Source: Membranipora membranacea
Lineage: Eukaryota; Bryozoa; Gymnolaemata; Cheilostomatida; Membraniporidae
DNA length: 64,000 bases
Assembly: GCA_914767715.1 (NCBI GenBank)
Contig: OU612074.1
Coordinates: 7,581,501-7,645,500, forward strand
Direction of reading: 5' to 3'
Shown: piece after piece, positions 24,599 to 36,839 of the stretch
How the letters are laid out: the number at the start of each line of letters is the position of its first letter
Position numbering within the stretch: the stretch's first letter is position 1
The notes under the pieces: model-generated
Databases searched by the model: none
What the model saw: the letters and a program-made list of their open reading frames with translations, nothing else
Told to the model about the DNA's origin: nothing
Position numbers and translations under genes: made by a program

Positions 24599-27500
24599 TC
24601 ACTGCTCAAAGCTGTTCTGTACGATCCTCTCCAAAGCAGTGCTTGGTAGGAGTTCAGGGCAGAAAGTGAGACCCCTTGAAATGTTGTCACACTGTTTCAG
24701 TAGATCGTAGGCTATCTGAAAGACGTTGCAGGGTTAGATCAATAATTTTGTTTTCCTTTTGTATTTGCATTTTGTGATGTCACTCTTAAAACAACTGTAA
24801 ACAACTGGTAATCACCGATTTCATCTCTATACTTAGGTGATGACCGTTGACATAATAATAGACCTAGACAGAACACTATCTACCTACAGCATAAGCGAGG
24901 CACTTCATTGTAGGTGACAATCATGTTGTTATTGATTTGTAGTCAACAATCTAGGTATATATTGATTGCTTGATCAATTTCGATTGGATTTACAGTATGA
25001 AACTTGCTTTACGTGATTTCAGGTCAATAGTGATAAAGAATTGAGCACAACAACTTGCAATCAATAAAGTGCCCTATTTAGGTATATTATTAAGTTAAAG
25101 GTAATAGCATAGCAGTAAAAAAAACTGATAATGACTGGTTACAACATTCTTACCTCATCAGATACGACAGAGTCTTGTTGATAGGAGGGATGATTCTTTA
25201 CAAATTCTCTCATGTATCTGAAATATCAATAAACACAAATAATAATAAGTAAACATCTAATCATGGTACCAGTTCCCCAAAAAGCCGATAAAACTAAGAG
25301 GTTTATTGCGAGGGAATTGCCAATAAGTTTTTTTAAGAAAGGAAGCGGGTACAAACAAACTTAAACCATCATTTATAATTAGCAGGAGAGTTTGATGGCT
25401 GCTTGTCTCTTTGTTGATGTTGAGGTAGCACTGGGTTTGCCTATACTCTCACTTCCTTGCTTCCTTACCCTGATGCCGATTATGAGCATTATCCCTGTAT
25501 CCAGAACATAGCAACATTGATTGTTCTCACCTAGCAGTGGTCATGAGCTCTCCAGAAGCTCTAAGGCTGATGAGATTTAGATACCTATTTACTATACACT
25601 GTGTGTCTATATCCATATCTGTATCTATCATATACTGCCTCACAAGATCTATGATCCCCTGACGCTTCTCTGTGCCGTTGATGATCTCATCGATAGAAGC
25701 AGAATGTTGCTAGAAAGAGATTAGAAAGATCGCCCTACATGACACTGCTATCGAAATTGTGCCTGCACACCTAGCTGAACTTTTTCCTTACCTCAAAATA
25801 GAATAAAGATCAGTCATGAGCAAATAGAAGAAAGGGTTTTGCTGCTAACAAATTTGATGAAAGATATTAAACTGAGATGTGTAACATAATAGCCTGCAAA
25901 TGCAAAAACTGACAAAAGCATACCTCGTTGGTTGTATAATGATCCTCTAATATCCTATTTATTGAAGAACCTATCAATTCCGCAGGAAAATCAGAATGGT
26001 TAGAATTCTTGCTAGACTCATTGCTAGAGTATGAACAACCCCTCTGAACTTTCTCCTGGAAGCTTTTCTTTTGACTTCGAGAAGTTTTTGGCATATTTTG
26101 TAGAGGAGAGTCAAACCTGTCAGAAACGTTAGATAGAAAAAAAGATATGTTGGTTAAAGGGCAACCAAGGTTTCGCAGCAATGCATTAATGGGTAGCAAA
26201 TAATGTGCTGGGCAGCATCAGCTTTGTGCATTACGCGATGCAAAACTCAAAGTAGTTGCTGACTCTAAGCTGGGTAACACTTCAGTTTAGGGGAGGTTCC
26301 AAGACTTTGCTGTAATAATTATAGAGCACAGGCTAAATAATAACAGGAACAGGAAACTGCTATGTGGTATTCTCTTTTAGCTGAGTTTGAGTGCCTGATG
26401 GAAGAAATGTTTCACAAGAATTCTGGCTGAATAATCATCCGAATTATATTTTGTCTTTTTCCCCATGCAGAAGGTGCAATCTGCTATTAATCAATGGCCA
26501 TCAATGAGAAGTTGTTTGAAACCTTGGTTGCACTTTAAAAAAAATGTTTGGTTAAAATCCCAATGGTTTGTCACTCACCACATCGTGGCGGCAAAATAGG
26601 GCAAGGCTGCAATGTCTGCGCCAATTTGCTCTCAGTTTGTAGGCAGGTCAGAGCACACCTGGGGTCCAACAACTCCCAGTAGTCGATGGCCTGCAGTGGG
26701 ATTAGAACCCACGGCCTTCAACACTTGCATGCTGAAGGACCGGCGCTCTAACCACTGAGCCACCTCCTACTACATATGAATTTCTGTAAATTACTACATC
26801 CTTTAGATACATATACATATACACCATATTGCAATAAAATACAATCACTTATGATTGAATTGTGTTTTATTCAGATATGGAGACGACAAACAACTCACTT
26901 GGTTACATATAAATATTTATATGTTTGTGTTGTGTTTTGTTCAGGAATGACTTATGTTGTAACTGCTGTTACCTTTCCTTGATGACTGCGTCCCTTTTCT
27001 GAGCTCTTTCAAAGTTATCATCTAGTTTAGAGATGGGAATCAGCATATCAACTTTATACTTGAGTATAACTCTAGTCAGCAGGGCAAGGAAAACTGTGAA
27101 GGCTGCATTTTCAAAATCTGTTAGCTGAATGTCCATAGGTCGGACTTCAATACACCATCCCATATTCGTGTTTGGTGGCTTCAATCTGTAGATATAATGA
27201 TCAAGACGAAAATGTCTAAAGTCGAAGATATTCCATTCAATATCGAAACAATCACACACTCTGCAGAGAGAAAAGGGTTTAAAGTAATAAACAACCACAA
27301 AAGTTTGATTATGATATTTGATGCTAAATGATGTACTCCTTCCAAATTTGCGTGTTATAAATAAATATTAACTTAAAAATTTTAATTATTTGAATTGCAA
27401 ACTCTCTTCCACCATTTTGTTTCAGAAACAAGAATACCCAAGATGTAGTAGTGGCATATTGAGTTGGCTATACCTCATAGATTCCCAGTTCATGGAGAGT

Positions 27501-30500
27501 ATGTTTCTTATCAGATCATCATCTTCCTCATCATCTTTTCTCTCCCTTATCATATCCTTGTAAAGTACCAATGGGTCTCCCTGAAGAGAATATGTGAAAT
27601 ATTCCGCTTATGCTTATCTATACCGCCTGAGTCATATGAAAATCATTATTATTGAGTACGAGACTAAAAGCAAATTATGTATAACTCAGCGCTATCAATC
27701 AAGCAAGGGCCTTCTCTTATAACTTGTCATCTTTTGTTCCGGGGAAAACTTGAATCATGCTAGAGGAGAAAGATCCATATATGCACCAACTGATAAAAAA
27801 AATCATGATGAATTGTGTATCAACCATCTACAATACTCACTCAATCTACAGTTTGCTCAATTTGAGCATTGAATAACACATTAAGCTGTGCTTATTTTTT
27901 TTCACTACCATTTCAATTAAATTTGACGATATAATAATTATACCTTTTACAAGTTCTTGGACAATCTCTTTGTCATAGCTAACAGAGACATCATTGTAAT
28001 TGCTCGCCTCAAGTGACAAATAAGAATGGATAGAATTCCATCTTCTTTTTGTGGTAGCTTTTTTACCACATTTGTCAGATATATTACCCCTTTCTACAGA
28101 TGTTCTGTCATCTGTGGCCTGACTCACAACGTTCCATCTGTTCAAAAATATGTTATTTAAGTTAGTGAGTTATAAAAAAGGATAACTATTCCGATTACGG
28201 GCGCATCTTGTTGAATAAGACCAACCCATAATCAACTTTTTTCGATGTTTACTTGGTGATGAATATAGGATTTGTTTAGGTAGCAAATCTAAATAGTAGA
28301 TTTATCATTTTCTAAATTTAGTTGAAATCCAACACTTCAACTCTTTATTTTCATGTGGCTGTACAAAAGAAAACGCCCAACCATTAGTAACATTAGTTTT
28401 CAAAGACTCCTGCTATATATCTCTGCCATTTCTAACATCTTTGAAAGTGACTACCTCAAAAATAATGATTGAACCATGGAAGAAGGTTTACCTAAAATAT
28501 TTGCTGTATTGAAAGATCCTGTAAATAAAGCATAGCAATCCTGCAATCGTGGACAAAATTCTGAGTAACTCAATAACATGACTGTTACCTACAGATATAG
28601 CTCACCTATGATCAACATCTGATAGAAACCCTCCGTGAATAGGCGAAGCAGCACTTAGTGCAACAATTATCGGTGTTATGGCTGCCACTTGATCATAAAG
28701 ATATCTCGCCTCTGTGATATTGGCTGCTTGGAAGGTCATTTGCAAGCAGCAAACAGAAGCAAAGCCAAAAGAGTTCATGGTAATATGCTCTGACCTAAAG
28801 GAAATTCCAAAATATTAGCAGTAAGAAGTAAACGTGTAAGATTCGACACTGATCACAGAGTAATCACTTAGTCAGTCATCTCAGCGTTACAACCACCAAA
28901 TTATCTATCATTTTCTTTAAACAGTTATGAAAGAGGCCAGGTAGTGGTAAAAGCCTTTTATATGAAGGCTCGCTCCTATCGTTCTGTCACTTCAAATGGT
29001 CCATACGCATAAAATATCAAATGACAATAAACATTGTTGACTACCACTTTAAATTGAGGTAATATTTATGTATGACATATAAATAAAACAAATATCATCT
29101 TGATTTAAAAGGTTACACAATCCTATAATTATAATAAAATTTATCACTTACTTAGCAGCAGGTATACTTTTAGCTGGCGATTTCAGTTGTAGAGGTAGAC
29201 AGATTTGAGGTTGTTCACCTCTTCTTTCTGTCGCATTGTCATACAGTGAGATATATCTAGGGCTATGATTAATAGCCTCTACAGGAAAGTACAGCGTCCT
29301 AAAACAATCAACTGAGACTGTCACGAACATGGACACATTGGAAAATGGAATCTGAATCTCGTTCCAATCAATTTTCGTTGAGAATCTGAATCCGCTAACC
29401 AAAGGGGGAGTCCCCCTTCCCTAAATTCATTTCTTAAGCTCCAGAACTTACTCATCTATATTAGGTGTATACTTTGGTTCTGTAAATCCTGGGCATCCCA
29501 TCCTTGGAAACACAGATATGGACAGAACACTCTCTCCTTCGTTCTTGAGTAATGACATCAGGTACATTCTTCTATTTCTCATATTATCTTCTACTTGTTT
29601 GTAATCGTCTACGGTGGAACAGTTATAAGGGTCATATATCATAGCAAACTTACTTAATAATGGAGTTACTCGGTGGTTAAGATATATAACCATTAATATA
29701 ATATATTAAGTAGTATAACAAATTATATTTGATATCCTATGTATGCATGTTAATACAGGTAGTATGTCATATTGTAAACTGATATCAAACTGGGGGAAAA
29801 TTAAAAATATATTCCAAGTCATTATTTATCTTAATAATTAAAACTCACCATATGGTTGCCAGAAACAGAGAAACAGGCGCTTTCACATCCCTGCAGCAAA
29901 GATAAAGACGTTTACTGTATAAACTTTTAAACCTGTATAAATGTTCTGGGACAGTCCATCAGAATAATTATGTATTATGTTGCGTGTTGCTGTAAGCTCA
30001 TTCCAAAGCAGTTGTGCAGTAAGGGATATAACATTAATGAAGGCAAGGAGTAATATAATCTACTCAGATCTCACCTTTCCCTCCTTGATGAGATTACTGT
30101 TGAGGTTCAGATAGTAATCAGCCTTGAGCTTCATCTTGACAGATTTTTCACTGTTGCTGTATTTGACCAAAGTATACTCAAGCTCATCTCCAAAGTAGAA
30201 AGGATCGCCTGCTCTATCTGAAAGGGATTGTCATAAGTATCATCGTAAGGCCTAAGTTTCACAACTTGGCTCTTGTATACCATTTTAAATCAAAATCATT
30301 TGAACACTATTCCTTTGACTCATAACACAATGATTAATGATACTGATTATTTTTTTGTAAAGCAAGGTGATAAAAGTTATACCTCTTATCCATAAATTTT
30401 ACATTGGCATGGCTGACAAATTCTTGGAAGGTCGTTTACATTCCAGTTCAAGATATCGTTAAGTAAACCGAACCTAGGAATTTTCCACATCGAGGTATCC

Positions 30501-30965
30501 GAGGTATCCGACAAATATTAGCAAGGCTGTTACCCTTGCAATAGAGGATATCATTGGGTTAACCAACCTTGGGGTATTTCACATATTTGTAAGGTCATTT
30601 ACATTGCAGTGCAGGATATTAAGAGTACACCAAGCGTCATGTTATATGCTGACAATAATTATGCATACCCAGCAACTCCGTCATGAAGCAATCATATTAA
30701 CTTCATGGGATAGGGATATTTAGTTGTTGGTTGTCCCGAAACCAACAGAAGCGACAGCAAAGGGATGACTCTTCGCAAAGCAAAATATTTACAAAGATCA
30801 ATCAAGGCTAACAATATGACAACCGTGTGTTTTGTAGAAGCCAGTCTTACCTTTGTATGAGTTGAATAGTTTGATGAGCTGTTTGGTTGAGTGATGCCGG
30901 CAGTATTCTACATGGTCCTTAATATCACTCCAAGGCAGCATCTGACGGCATGTTTGGCTTGTCAT
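24599..30965 (-). CDS. Glutamate-cysteine ligase catalytic subunit-like, copy 1 (frameshift in exon 8)
   Basis: GCLC joins Glu and Cys with ATP to give gamma-glutamylcysteine, the first step of glutathione synthesis, in the cytosol. Exons: 30965-30851 (ATG; LPWSDIKDHVEYCRHHSTKQ), 30217-30075 (DPFYFGDELEYTL), 29890-29849, about 29648-29452 (VFPRMGCPGFTEP), 29298-29152, 28794-28606 (SFGFASVCCLQMTFQ; TEARYLYDQ; ALSAASPIHGG), 28137-27944 (TDDRTSVERG), 27626-27474, 27185-26973 (GWCIEVRPMDIQLTDFENAA), 26116-25924, 25709-25531 (RASGELMTTAR), 25217-25154 (HPSYQQDSVVSDE) and 24715-24599. Length about 648 aa against 637 in human. Exon 8 is 153 nt, one short of frame (154 in copy 2). Exon 3/4 lacks the Glu-rich metal-binding segment of the family, although Glu in GDELEY, the C-x-Q of CCLQ and E-x-R in IEVRP remain. 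Splice sites are otherwise good. A decaying paralog, or a re-spliced one, is likely. Confidence 0.8.
26156..26536. mobile_element. MITE with GGCAACCAAGGTTTC ends (copy 2)
   Basis: The terminal repeats are AAAGGGCAACCAAGGTTTC and GAAACCTTGGTTGCACTTT. The same body as 10688-10892 is interrupted by roughly 150 bp of extra sequence (about 26315-26475). It lies in the intron between exons 9 and 10 of GCLC copy 1. Confidence 0.7.
26545..26774 (-). mobile_element. SINE family A, near full length
   Basis: On the minus strand: a tRNA-like head with box A (GTGGCTCAGTGGTTAGAGCG) and box B (GGGTTCTAATCCC), then the body CCCCAGGTGTGCTCTGACCT and GAGAGCAAATTGGCGC. A second copy with the same order lies at 61345-61587. 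Confidence 0.75.
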
Positions 30966-33462
30966 AACGTCAATGGAATAGCGTATGCGAGATTAGTTGG
31001 ATTAGCTGTGAACGAGGGTTCTTCAATTCCAATGTAGCACTGATGACTAACCGTTGAATAATGGTTGTTTAAAGTCCAACATCATTGATAGGCTGATTTT
31101 CCTGTTTCCTCAACCTTGGTTAATGACATAGATGTTCTTTTAAGTAATGCAAATGACATACTTTTACCAGCTTTTTTGGCAACACTGAAACACACCAGGA
31201 TATATTTTGATTCATCACATCCTATTAACCTACATTACACATCAAAATTGGCTTCTGCTTTATTCAGTGACTATCAAAATTCCCTAGAATTATAAAGCAA
31301 TGTTGTTGCCTGTTGAACTGTGATTGGTGTTGTTGTCAATGAGTATCAATCTAGCCTGAGAGCTAAAGCAAGACCAAAAACCTAAGGCTAATTTACTGCA
31401 CTTTATGCTATATAAGACCCAAATGTAACACAGCACATGTTGCACAAAGTAAACAAGACGAAAAGGCTGCTCCTATATCATATATCAACCTCTTTGCCGG
31501 CTAGTCTCATTCTGGTTCTGGCCCGTACCTTTTCCGACCCAACCACCCAGACAACATCCGGTGAACCTATGTCCCCGTACTAATACTGTACTAATATTTG
31601 GCAACAGCACTGAAATGTATCATCTTAATGAGTAGGAATTAACTCTTTTGACGGCAAAGTTTTCGGAATTATCTCCACTTAGTTATACATTTTCTTCACG
31701 CACCAATGGGAAAGTTTTCTAGAGTATGATGCTATTAGCCCTGAAAATAAAAGCCCATGCTGATAATAAAAAACACATCACTTCGTGATTGGCTGTGATA
31801 ATCACTGTGTTCCATAGGTCTACCTGAGGCTGATTTTGGGGCTGTGGGAAACATGGGAATACCTTCCCGTACGCGCCGAGTTCTAATTTTCAGTTAGCGC
31901 TTGAAGCTTTAGCTCAATCTCAGTACGTGAAAATGGATGCATAATACGAGGGCGACCCATGAAGTGACAACGCTGCTCGATCTAGGCCAACCTCAAAATC
32001 CATATGAAACATGGTGTATGTTGTGGTGATCTAATCTACCAAGTTAAAACTGATGTTCCTCTGCAAGGAAAACATAGTCACACAAAAAAATCAGGGTGAA
32101 ATAAATGTAGATTTTGAGAAATACCGCTAAAATAAAAGCTTAGCCTTATTGAACAATCAGGATACCACAGGAAATAGGGATGATGTGCCTTCTATAATTT
32201 TGCAAAACGTGTGGTTGTAATGGGGCCTTCCAGAGGTATAGACAGTTGTTTCTGTGAATCATACAGCACAAGACCACAACCTTTCGTTCAAACAGGATTG
32301 TCGGTGGTACAAGTATATGAGGCTCAACCTGGGTACCATGCGGCTCAACACATGTGCTGTTGGAAAACTCTCTTGCGTAAAAGATGAAATGAACAGGTTG
32401 GTATATTTTCATTATCATAGACTAAAATCAATAAACTCTCAAAACGTTCATCACATTATCAGAATCCAATTCTTGTGAAAGTTAATAAGTTTTTTTCTTT
32501 CATTTTGTCAAAGTAGCCAATATCATCATTTGGGTTTTGTTTTTTCAACATTGCAAAGGTTTAACTATTGTACATATATGTTTACACTTGTTATGCAAAT
32601 CCTTCAATATAAAAAATTATCGATGCATTTTGAATTTCAATTTGACCTTCATCACTTGGTTTAAGAATGTAAGGGTCGGTGAAATTTCATGGTCTGATGT
32701 AAATAAGTCGATGGTAATAATAATGAGTTATCTGTTCAGACAGAGAGAAAGGATAAAACAGAAAAATAATGGTTTCATCTGTGATTGCGATCTTTTACAT
32801 CTCTATCAAGGTTTACTTCTGCAGAACAAAAGGAATCCTAGTCCTGAAGTTTTGTTTGATATTAATGTTGTATGTCATTTTTAGGATTAACCATAACAGC
32901 TCCCTGTAACCTATTCCACTGCTTGCCCATTAAGATCAGCTGCCGACCATCATATATGTTTAAAGGTTAGATCCTCCTATGATAATCACCATGCTACTGG
33001 TGAAACCACATCCCACCAGGGTTTAAAACCTGATACACTTATGTTTCAGCTCTAAGAACCGCATAACAATTTAATTCACAGTGTCGCGACCCAGTCTTAG
33101 ACTTCTCTTACCCCCTCAACTGCGCATCAACAATGATAAAACTCACTTCCTACTCCAGTGGCCAGCGGTGTTAGTGTTCAATATTACCTTGAATTTAAAT
33201 TTGTCAGCTATGTAAATTTATGATAAGATAAGAGGTAATTGCCATATGATACAGTCAAAAAGTAAAGGCATATCATTGATAAGGCAATGACCGTCACACA
33301 TGACCTTAAACAAGTACATCCTGCATCACACTATAATTAGCTATCCCGGTCAAATTCCCTTGTAGAGGCGCAAAGTTGCATTTCATGCACATTCTAGTAA
33401 GAGAGCTATACCTATGTATTCCAAACTAATAACAGAAATCTCAATGGGGAATGTGAATTTTT
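30966..33462. other. Intergenic 5' of GCLC copy 1
   Basis: Upstream of the copy 1 ATG. No exon with credible splice sites and no TATA-like box at a sensible distance is seen. The open frames at 32.1-32.9 kb look like chance frames in AT-rich DNA. Confidence 0.4.
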
Positions 33463-33575
33463 TATTGTATTGTATTGTATTGTATTGTATTGTATTGTAT
33501 TGTATTGTATTGTATTGTATTGTATTGTATTGTATTGTATTGTATTGTATTGTATTGTATTGTATTGTATTGTAT
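33463..33575. repeat. (TATTG)n microsatellite, about 22.6 units
   Basis: An uninterrupted pentanucleotide array of 113 bp. It makes long open frames on both strands that are artefacts of the repeat. Confidence 0.95.
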
Positions 33576-33739
33576 AACAGAGAGGGGAAAACAGCTCAAT
33601 TATAAAAATCAACCCTGCAATACATATTTTAGTTTGTAGTGAAAGTGCCTATATTGAGAGCTTATGCTTGAGAAATATTTTGGCAATGTCATGGTGAATC
33701 ACGATAGGATGAAAAATTTAGTATAGGGTTTAAAGAAAT

Positions 33740-33825
33740 TGATGCCCTAGGTGTGCTCCGACCTGCCTGCTAACTGGGAGAAACTTGGCGCCAAATATAG
33801 TGGCACCTATATATTTCTCAATCTA
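33740..33825 (+). mobile_element. SINE family A fragment, plus orientation
   Basis: CTAGGTGTGCTCCGACCTGC followed by GAGAAACTTGGCGCCAAAT matches the family body in the opposite orientation from the other copies. The head is missing. Confidence 0.5.
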
Positions 33826-34448
33826 CGAACAGAGACAGGTTTTGACCCACTTTTTTTAATAGTGCTTTTGGTAATCATTAGTTTTCGGCGAAGAAGATTT
33901 AAAAAATCAAACACAGCTGATATTTATACCTGTGAATTCAACAATTCTTGGTGAGTGGGCCAAAGTGAAACTTGTGAATATTTTCACTCTGTAGGTACAT
34001 AGCGGCCACTGCTCTTTGGAAACCAAAGATGATAATAGATCTAAGAAATGGCATTGCCCGCACCATCTACTTACCACTGTCTTGGGAATTTCTGACTGTT
34101 AGGATGGATTTAAAAACAGCTCAGAAGTCCAAGTCACCTTTTTTTATCGGGTCATCGGGTTTTCTACTGATGTGGCAGAGGAACAAATGAGGTTGGTCGC
34201 CTTTCCTGCTGGCACCTTATCATCCGAGAAACTGGACCGGTTGGATTAAATAGTAGAAGGATTTTTGGTCGATTTTAGCTGTAATAACATAGCAACGTTT
34301 TTGCTGACTTATATCTTCATGTGACAATTTTTGGTGAAAGTTATCTGGAATAAGGTCCTATGAAACACCTTTGGCATCACTAGGGCTGTCCACGCCATGT
34401 GCAAGCGAGCACTCATCAGCTCATATTTTTGAATTTTATCTCGTGTAG

Positions 34449-34562
34449 ATGTAGTCTAAGTTCTCAGACGGTTGCATTGCGAGGTAGTGGCATTACATTA
34501 CCAAACATGATAATTTAATGCCACTAACTTGCAATGCAGTCGTTAGAGCACTTAGACTACAT
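34449..34562. mobile_element. Hairpin element, ATGTAGTCTAAG ends, 114 bp
   Basis: The left arm starts ATGTAGTCTAAG and the right arm ends CTTAGACTACAT. The inner parts pair TTGCATTGCGAGGTAGTGGC with GCCACTAACTTGCAATGC. It looks like a foldback MITE; no long target-site duplication is visible. Confidence 0.65.
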
Positions 34563-34949
34563 ATGGGTATGAGACAGCGTAAAATGCTGTGAATTAGCCT
34601 TGGTTAAGTTTTGTCTTGCTTTGGTGTCACTGCACCTTGACAGGGTGCCGAACACGCAGTGGTTACTAGGGTGAATAGTTCACTATTATCTACACAAACA
34701 CACACACATATCAACTTATAACCAAAAAAATATATATCTTTATATAGTATATCAGAAAGGATATGAAAATAGAATATCATACGACATAATTTAAATGATA
34801 AAATGTAGACAATAGCAAAGTGATAGATTATTTGTTCACACTCAACAAAATGACAAAGCGTAGCAACACACCCACAGGACCCAGCCCATTAGTTGGTCAT
34901 TACTTTTGTAATAAGTGTGTATTTAAAAGGTATTATTTCTCTCGCTGGT

Positions 34950-35232
34950 AGTGAACATTGATGAAGATATCAGGAGAGTGTATGACATGAGGGTGGAGGG
35001 AAGCAGAGGGCGCGGACGGGCAAAGCAGCGCTGGAGTGACGCAATCAATGCAGACCTCAGCTGGCTAGATCTAGACCAAAGTGATACAAGTAAGCAAGTC
35101 AGCTGGAAAAGTTTGGTGGAACTGGGAGTCGGCAAAAACCCGCCATCCGATCCGGACATAGCGCTGCAAAGTGAAATCCTCATTCTTTGGCAACAGGGTC
35201 CAACAACAATCACAGTTCATCAACGTCATCAT
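34950..35232 (+). mobile_element. Non-LTR retrotransposon C-terminal remnant 1
   Basis: The frame reads EDIRRVYDMRVEG, GRGRAKQRWSDAINADLSWL and VSWKSLVELGVGKNP. This is the basic C-terminal tail typical of LINE reverse-transcriptase proteins (V-x-G-x-RGRGRPKxRW). Only the end survives. A second, more diverged copy follows at 35355. Confidence 0.6.
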
Positions 35233-35354
35233 CACTTTGATATTTCTAGGGAATTTTGATAGTCACAAATTAAAGCTTGCAAGAACCAATTTGGATGTTT
35301 AAGATATAGATTAATGGGTAGTGATAAATCAGGAATGAATTATTTTGTGATCTG

Positions 35355-35622
35355 ATGAGGAGAAAGAGAATGCAGTGGTATTGTCATGTTAGACTGAGAG
35401 AAAGTGAGGACGACATCCGGAGAGTGTCAGAGATGACAGTCAAAGGAGTGCGACCTAGGGGTAGACCAAAACAAAGATGGTGCAACACGCAGAACTCAGA
35501 CCTTAGATGGCTTGGTCTAGCTAGATGGATAGTTGGATGCTGAATATCAAGTGCGATGGAGGGGTTTGGTAGAACTTGGGATCAAGCAGAAACCCGCCAC
35601 CCGCGCAGGACCACGGCGGTGA
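35355..35622 (+). mobile_element. Non-LTR retrotransposon C-terminal remnant 2
   Basis: MQWYCHVRL, EDDIRRVSEMTVKG, RPRGRPKQRWCNTQNSDLRW, then after a short disruption WRGLVELGIKQKPATRAGPR and a stop at about 35620. It comes from the same protein family end as remnant 1 and extends about 15 residues further upstream. Confidence 0.6.
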
Positions 35623-36120
35623 AAGGTGACCAAAGGTTACCATAAAGATGGAAAAAGTGTGTCGTTATTATGATTTCAAGAATATGTACGAAAATTCTTC
35701 AAGGTCGAGAAAACAGGAATATCAACATATCAGTGATATTCGGCTTTTAACCAGCAGTATTCAACAGTTTATCATCAGCACTAAATGTGAATTGAATAAC
35801 TCTCGTTCACTCACATATGCCATTATGTTGACAATATGTCTAGCCAAACACTACAGATTTTGTTCGCCACACACAAGGAATTGTTTGTGAGAGTTATCTT
35901 CCCAAATTGCTATAGTATTCTAGTCTATTCAAGTTCTATTATTATCAGGCAAAATCTGCAAAACCTAAGGCACCTTCAAACTTTTGAATATGTTAGTTAG
36001 CAAAAAATTATTTCACCTATACTTTAGTAAACATCCGATTAATGTGGTGGCGTTAACACCCTGGACCTTCAACAGATGTGCACTGATGTTCCCGCAGTAG
36101 AAAAATATACCCCTGCTCAC

Positions 36121-36259
36121 CCTCAGACTTCAGTTTTCCAGGTTGTTTGGTGCAGAAGAAGTTTGCAATAGCAGCACATTTCTTCTGATCCCTTATATAG
36201 CACGCAAAACGACCAACATATGGAACCTGGCTGTCACAGGGGAGACAGTTTAGACAGTT
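36121..36259 (-). CDS. Possible cysteine-rich exon of unknown gene
   Basis: A 139-nt open segment bounded by a good acceptor (CTCCTGTCAG) and a donor (G|GTGAGC). It reads NCLNCLPCDSQ, VPYVGRFACYIRDQKKC and AAIANFFCTKQPGK, with six Cys in 46 residues. It could be a piece of a secreted or extracellular domain. No flanking exons were found and I do not recognise the family. It may be a relic or chance. Confidence 0.3.
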
Positions 36260-36839
36260 CTGACAGGAGATATTCAAACTTTCAAATCAATGATAACATT
36301 GACATTGTCTTAGTCCAATCAAAGTAGTATTGTTGTCCATGGGATTGCTTTGTTATGTGTGAGTGTTATAGTGTTTGATTTTGCCCTCCTTATCACTATA
36401 AGCTGCTGGTAGCATTGTGCATCAATTTCCAGTAAAACCTGTTTTAAAAACATATTTATCAAAACGAAACAGGATCTATAATTTTAGGGATCAAGAACAA
36501 TCACAAAACAGAAGATGATTGCAGCCCACAGCATCTATTGCCGCAAAATGTGTTATTTTTTGTCAGCATATACATGATGCATGGTGTACTATGACTAACC
36601 TGCATTGCAATGAAAATGACCTTAGGAATAATGTGAAATACTCCTGTATCCTCTATAGCAAGGTTAAAAGCTTCGCAAGATCAGGGTTACTGAAACATCA
36701 TTTCCTTTCTACTTTACAGTCGCTGGTAGGATTATGACCCTGGCATCCATGGCAATCAATGACCTACAGCCAAGTAAATGGATAATTTACCCAGCTGTGT
36801 TCGTGACAGCTTTGCCAATACTTGTCAGATAAGCCAAAG

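Noticed and set aside
33412-33612. Overlapping open frames on both strands, repeated YCIVL / YNTIQ peptides
   Set aside because: Pure (TATTG)n microsatellite; the frame is open because the unit has no stop in those phases.
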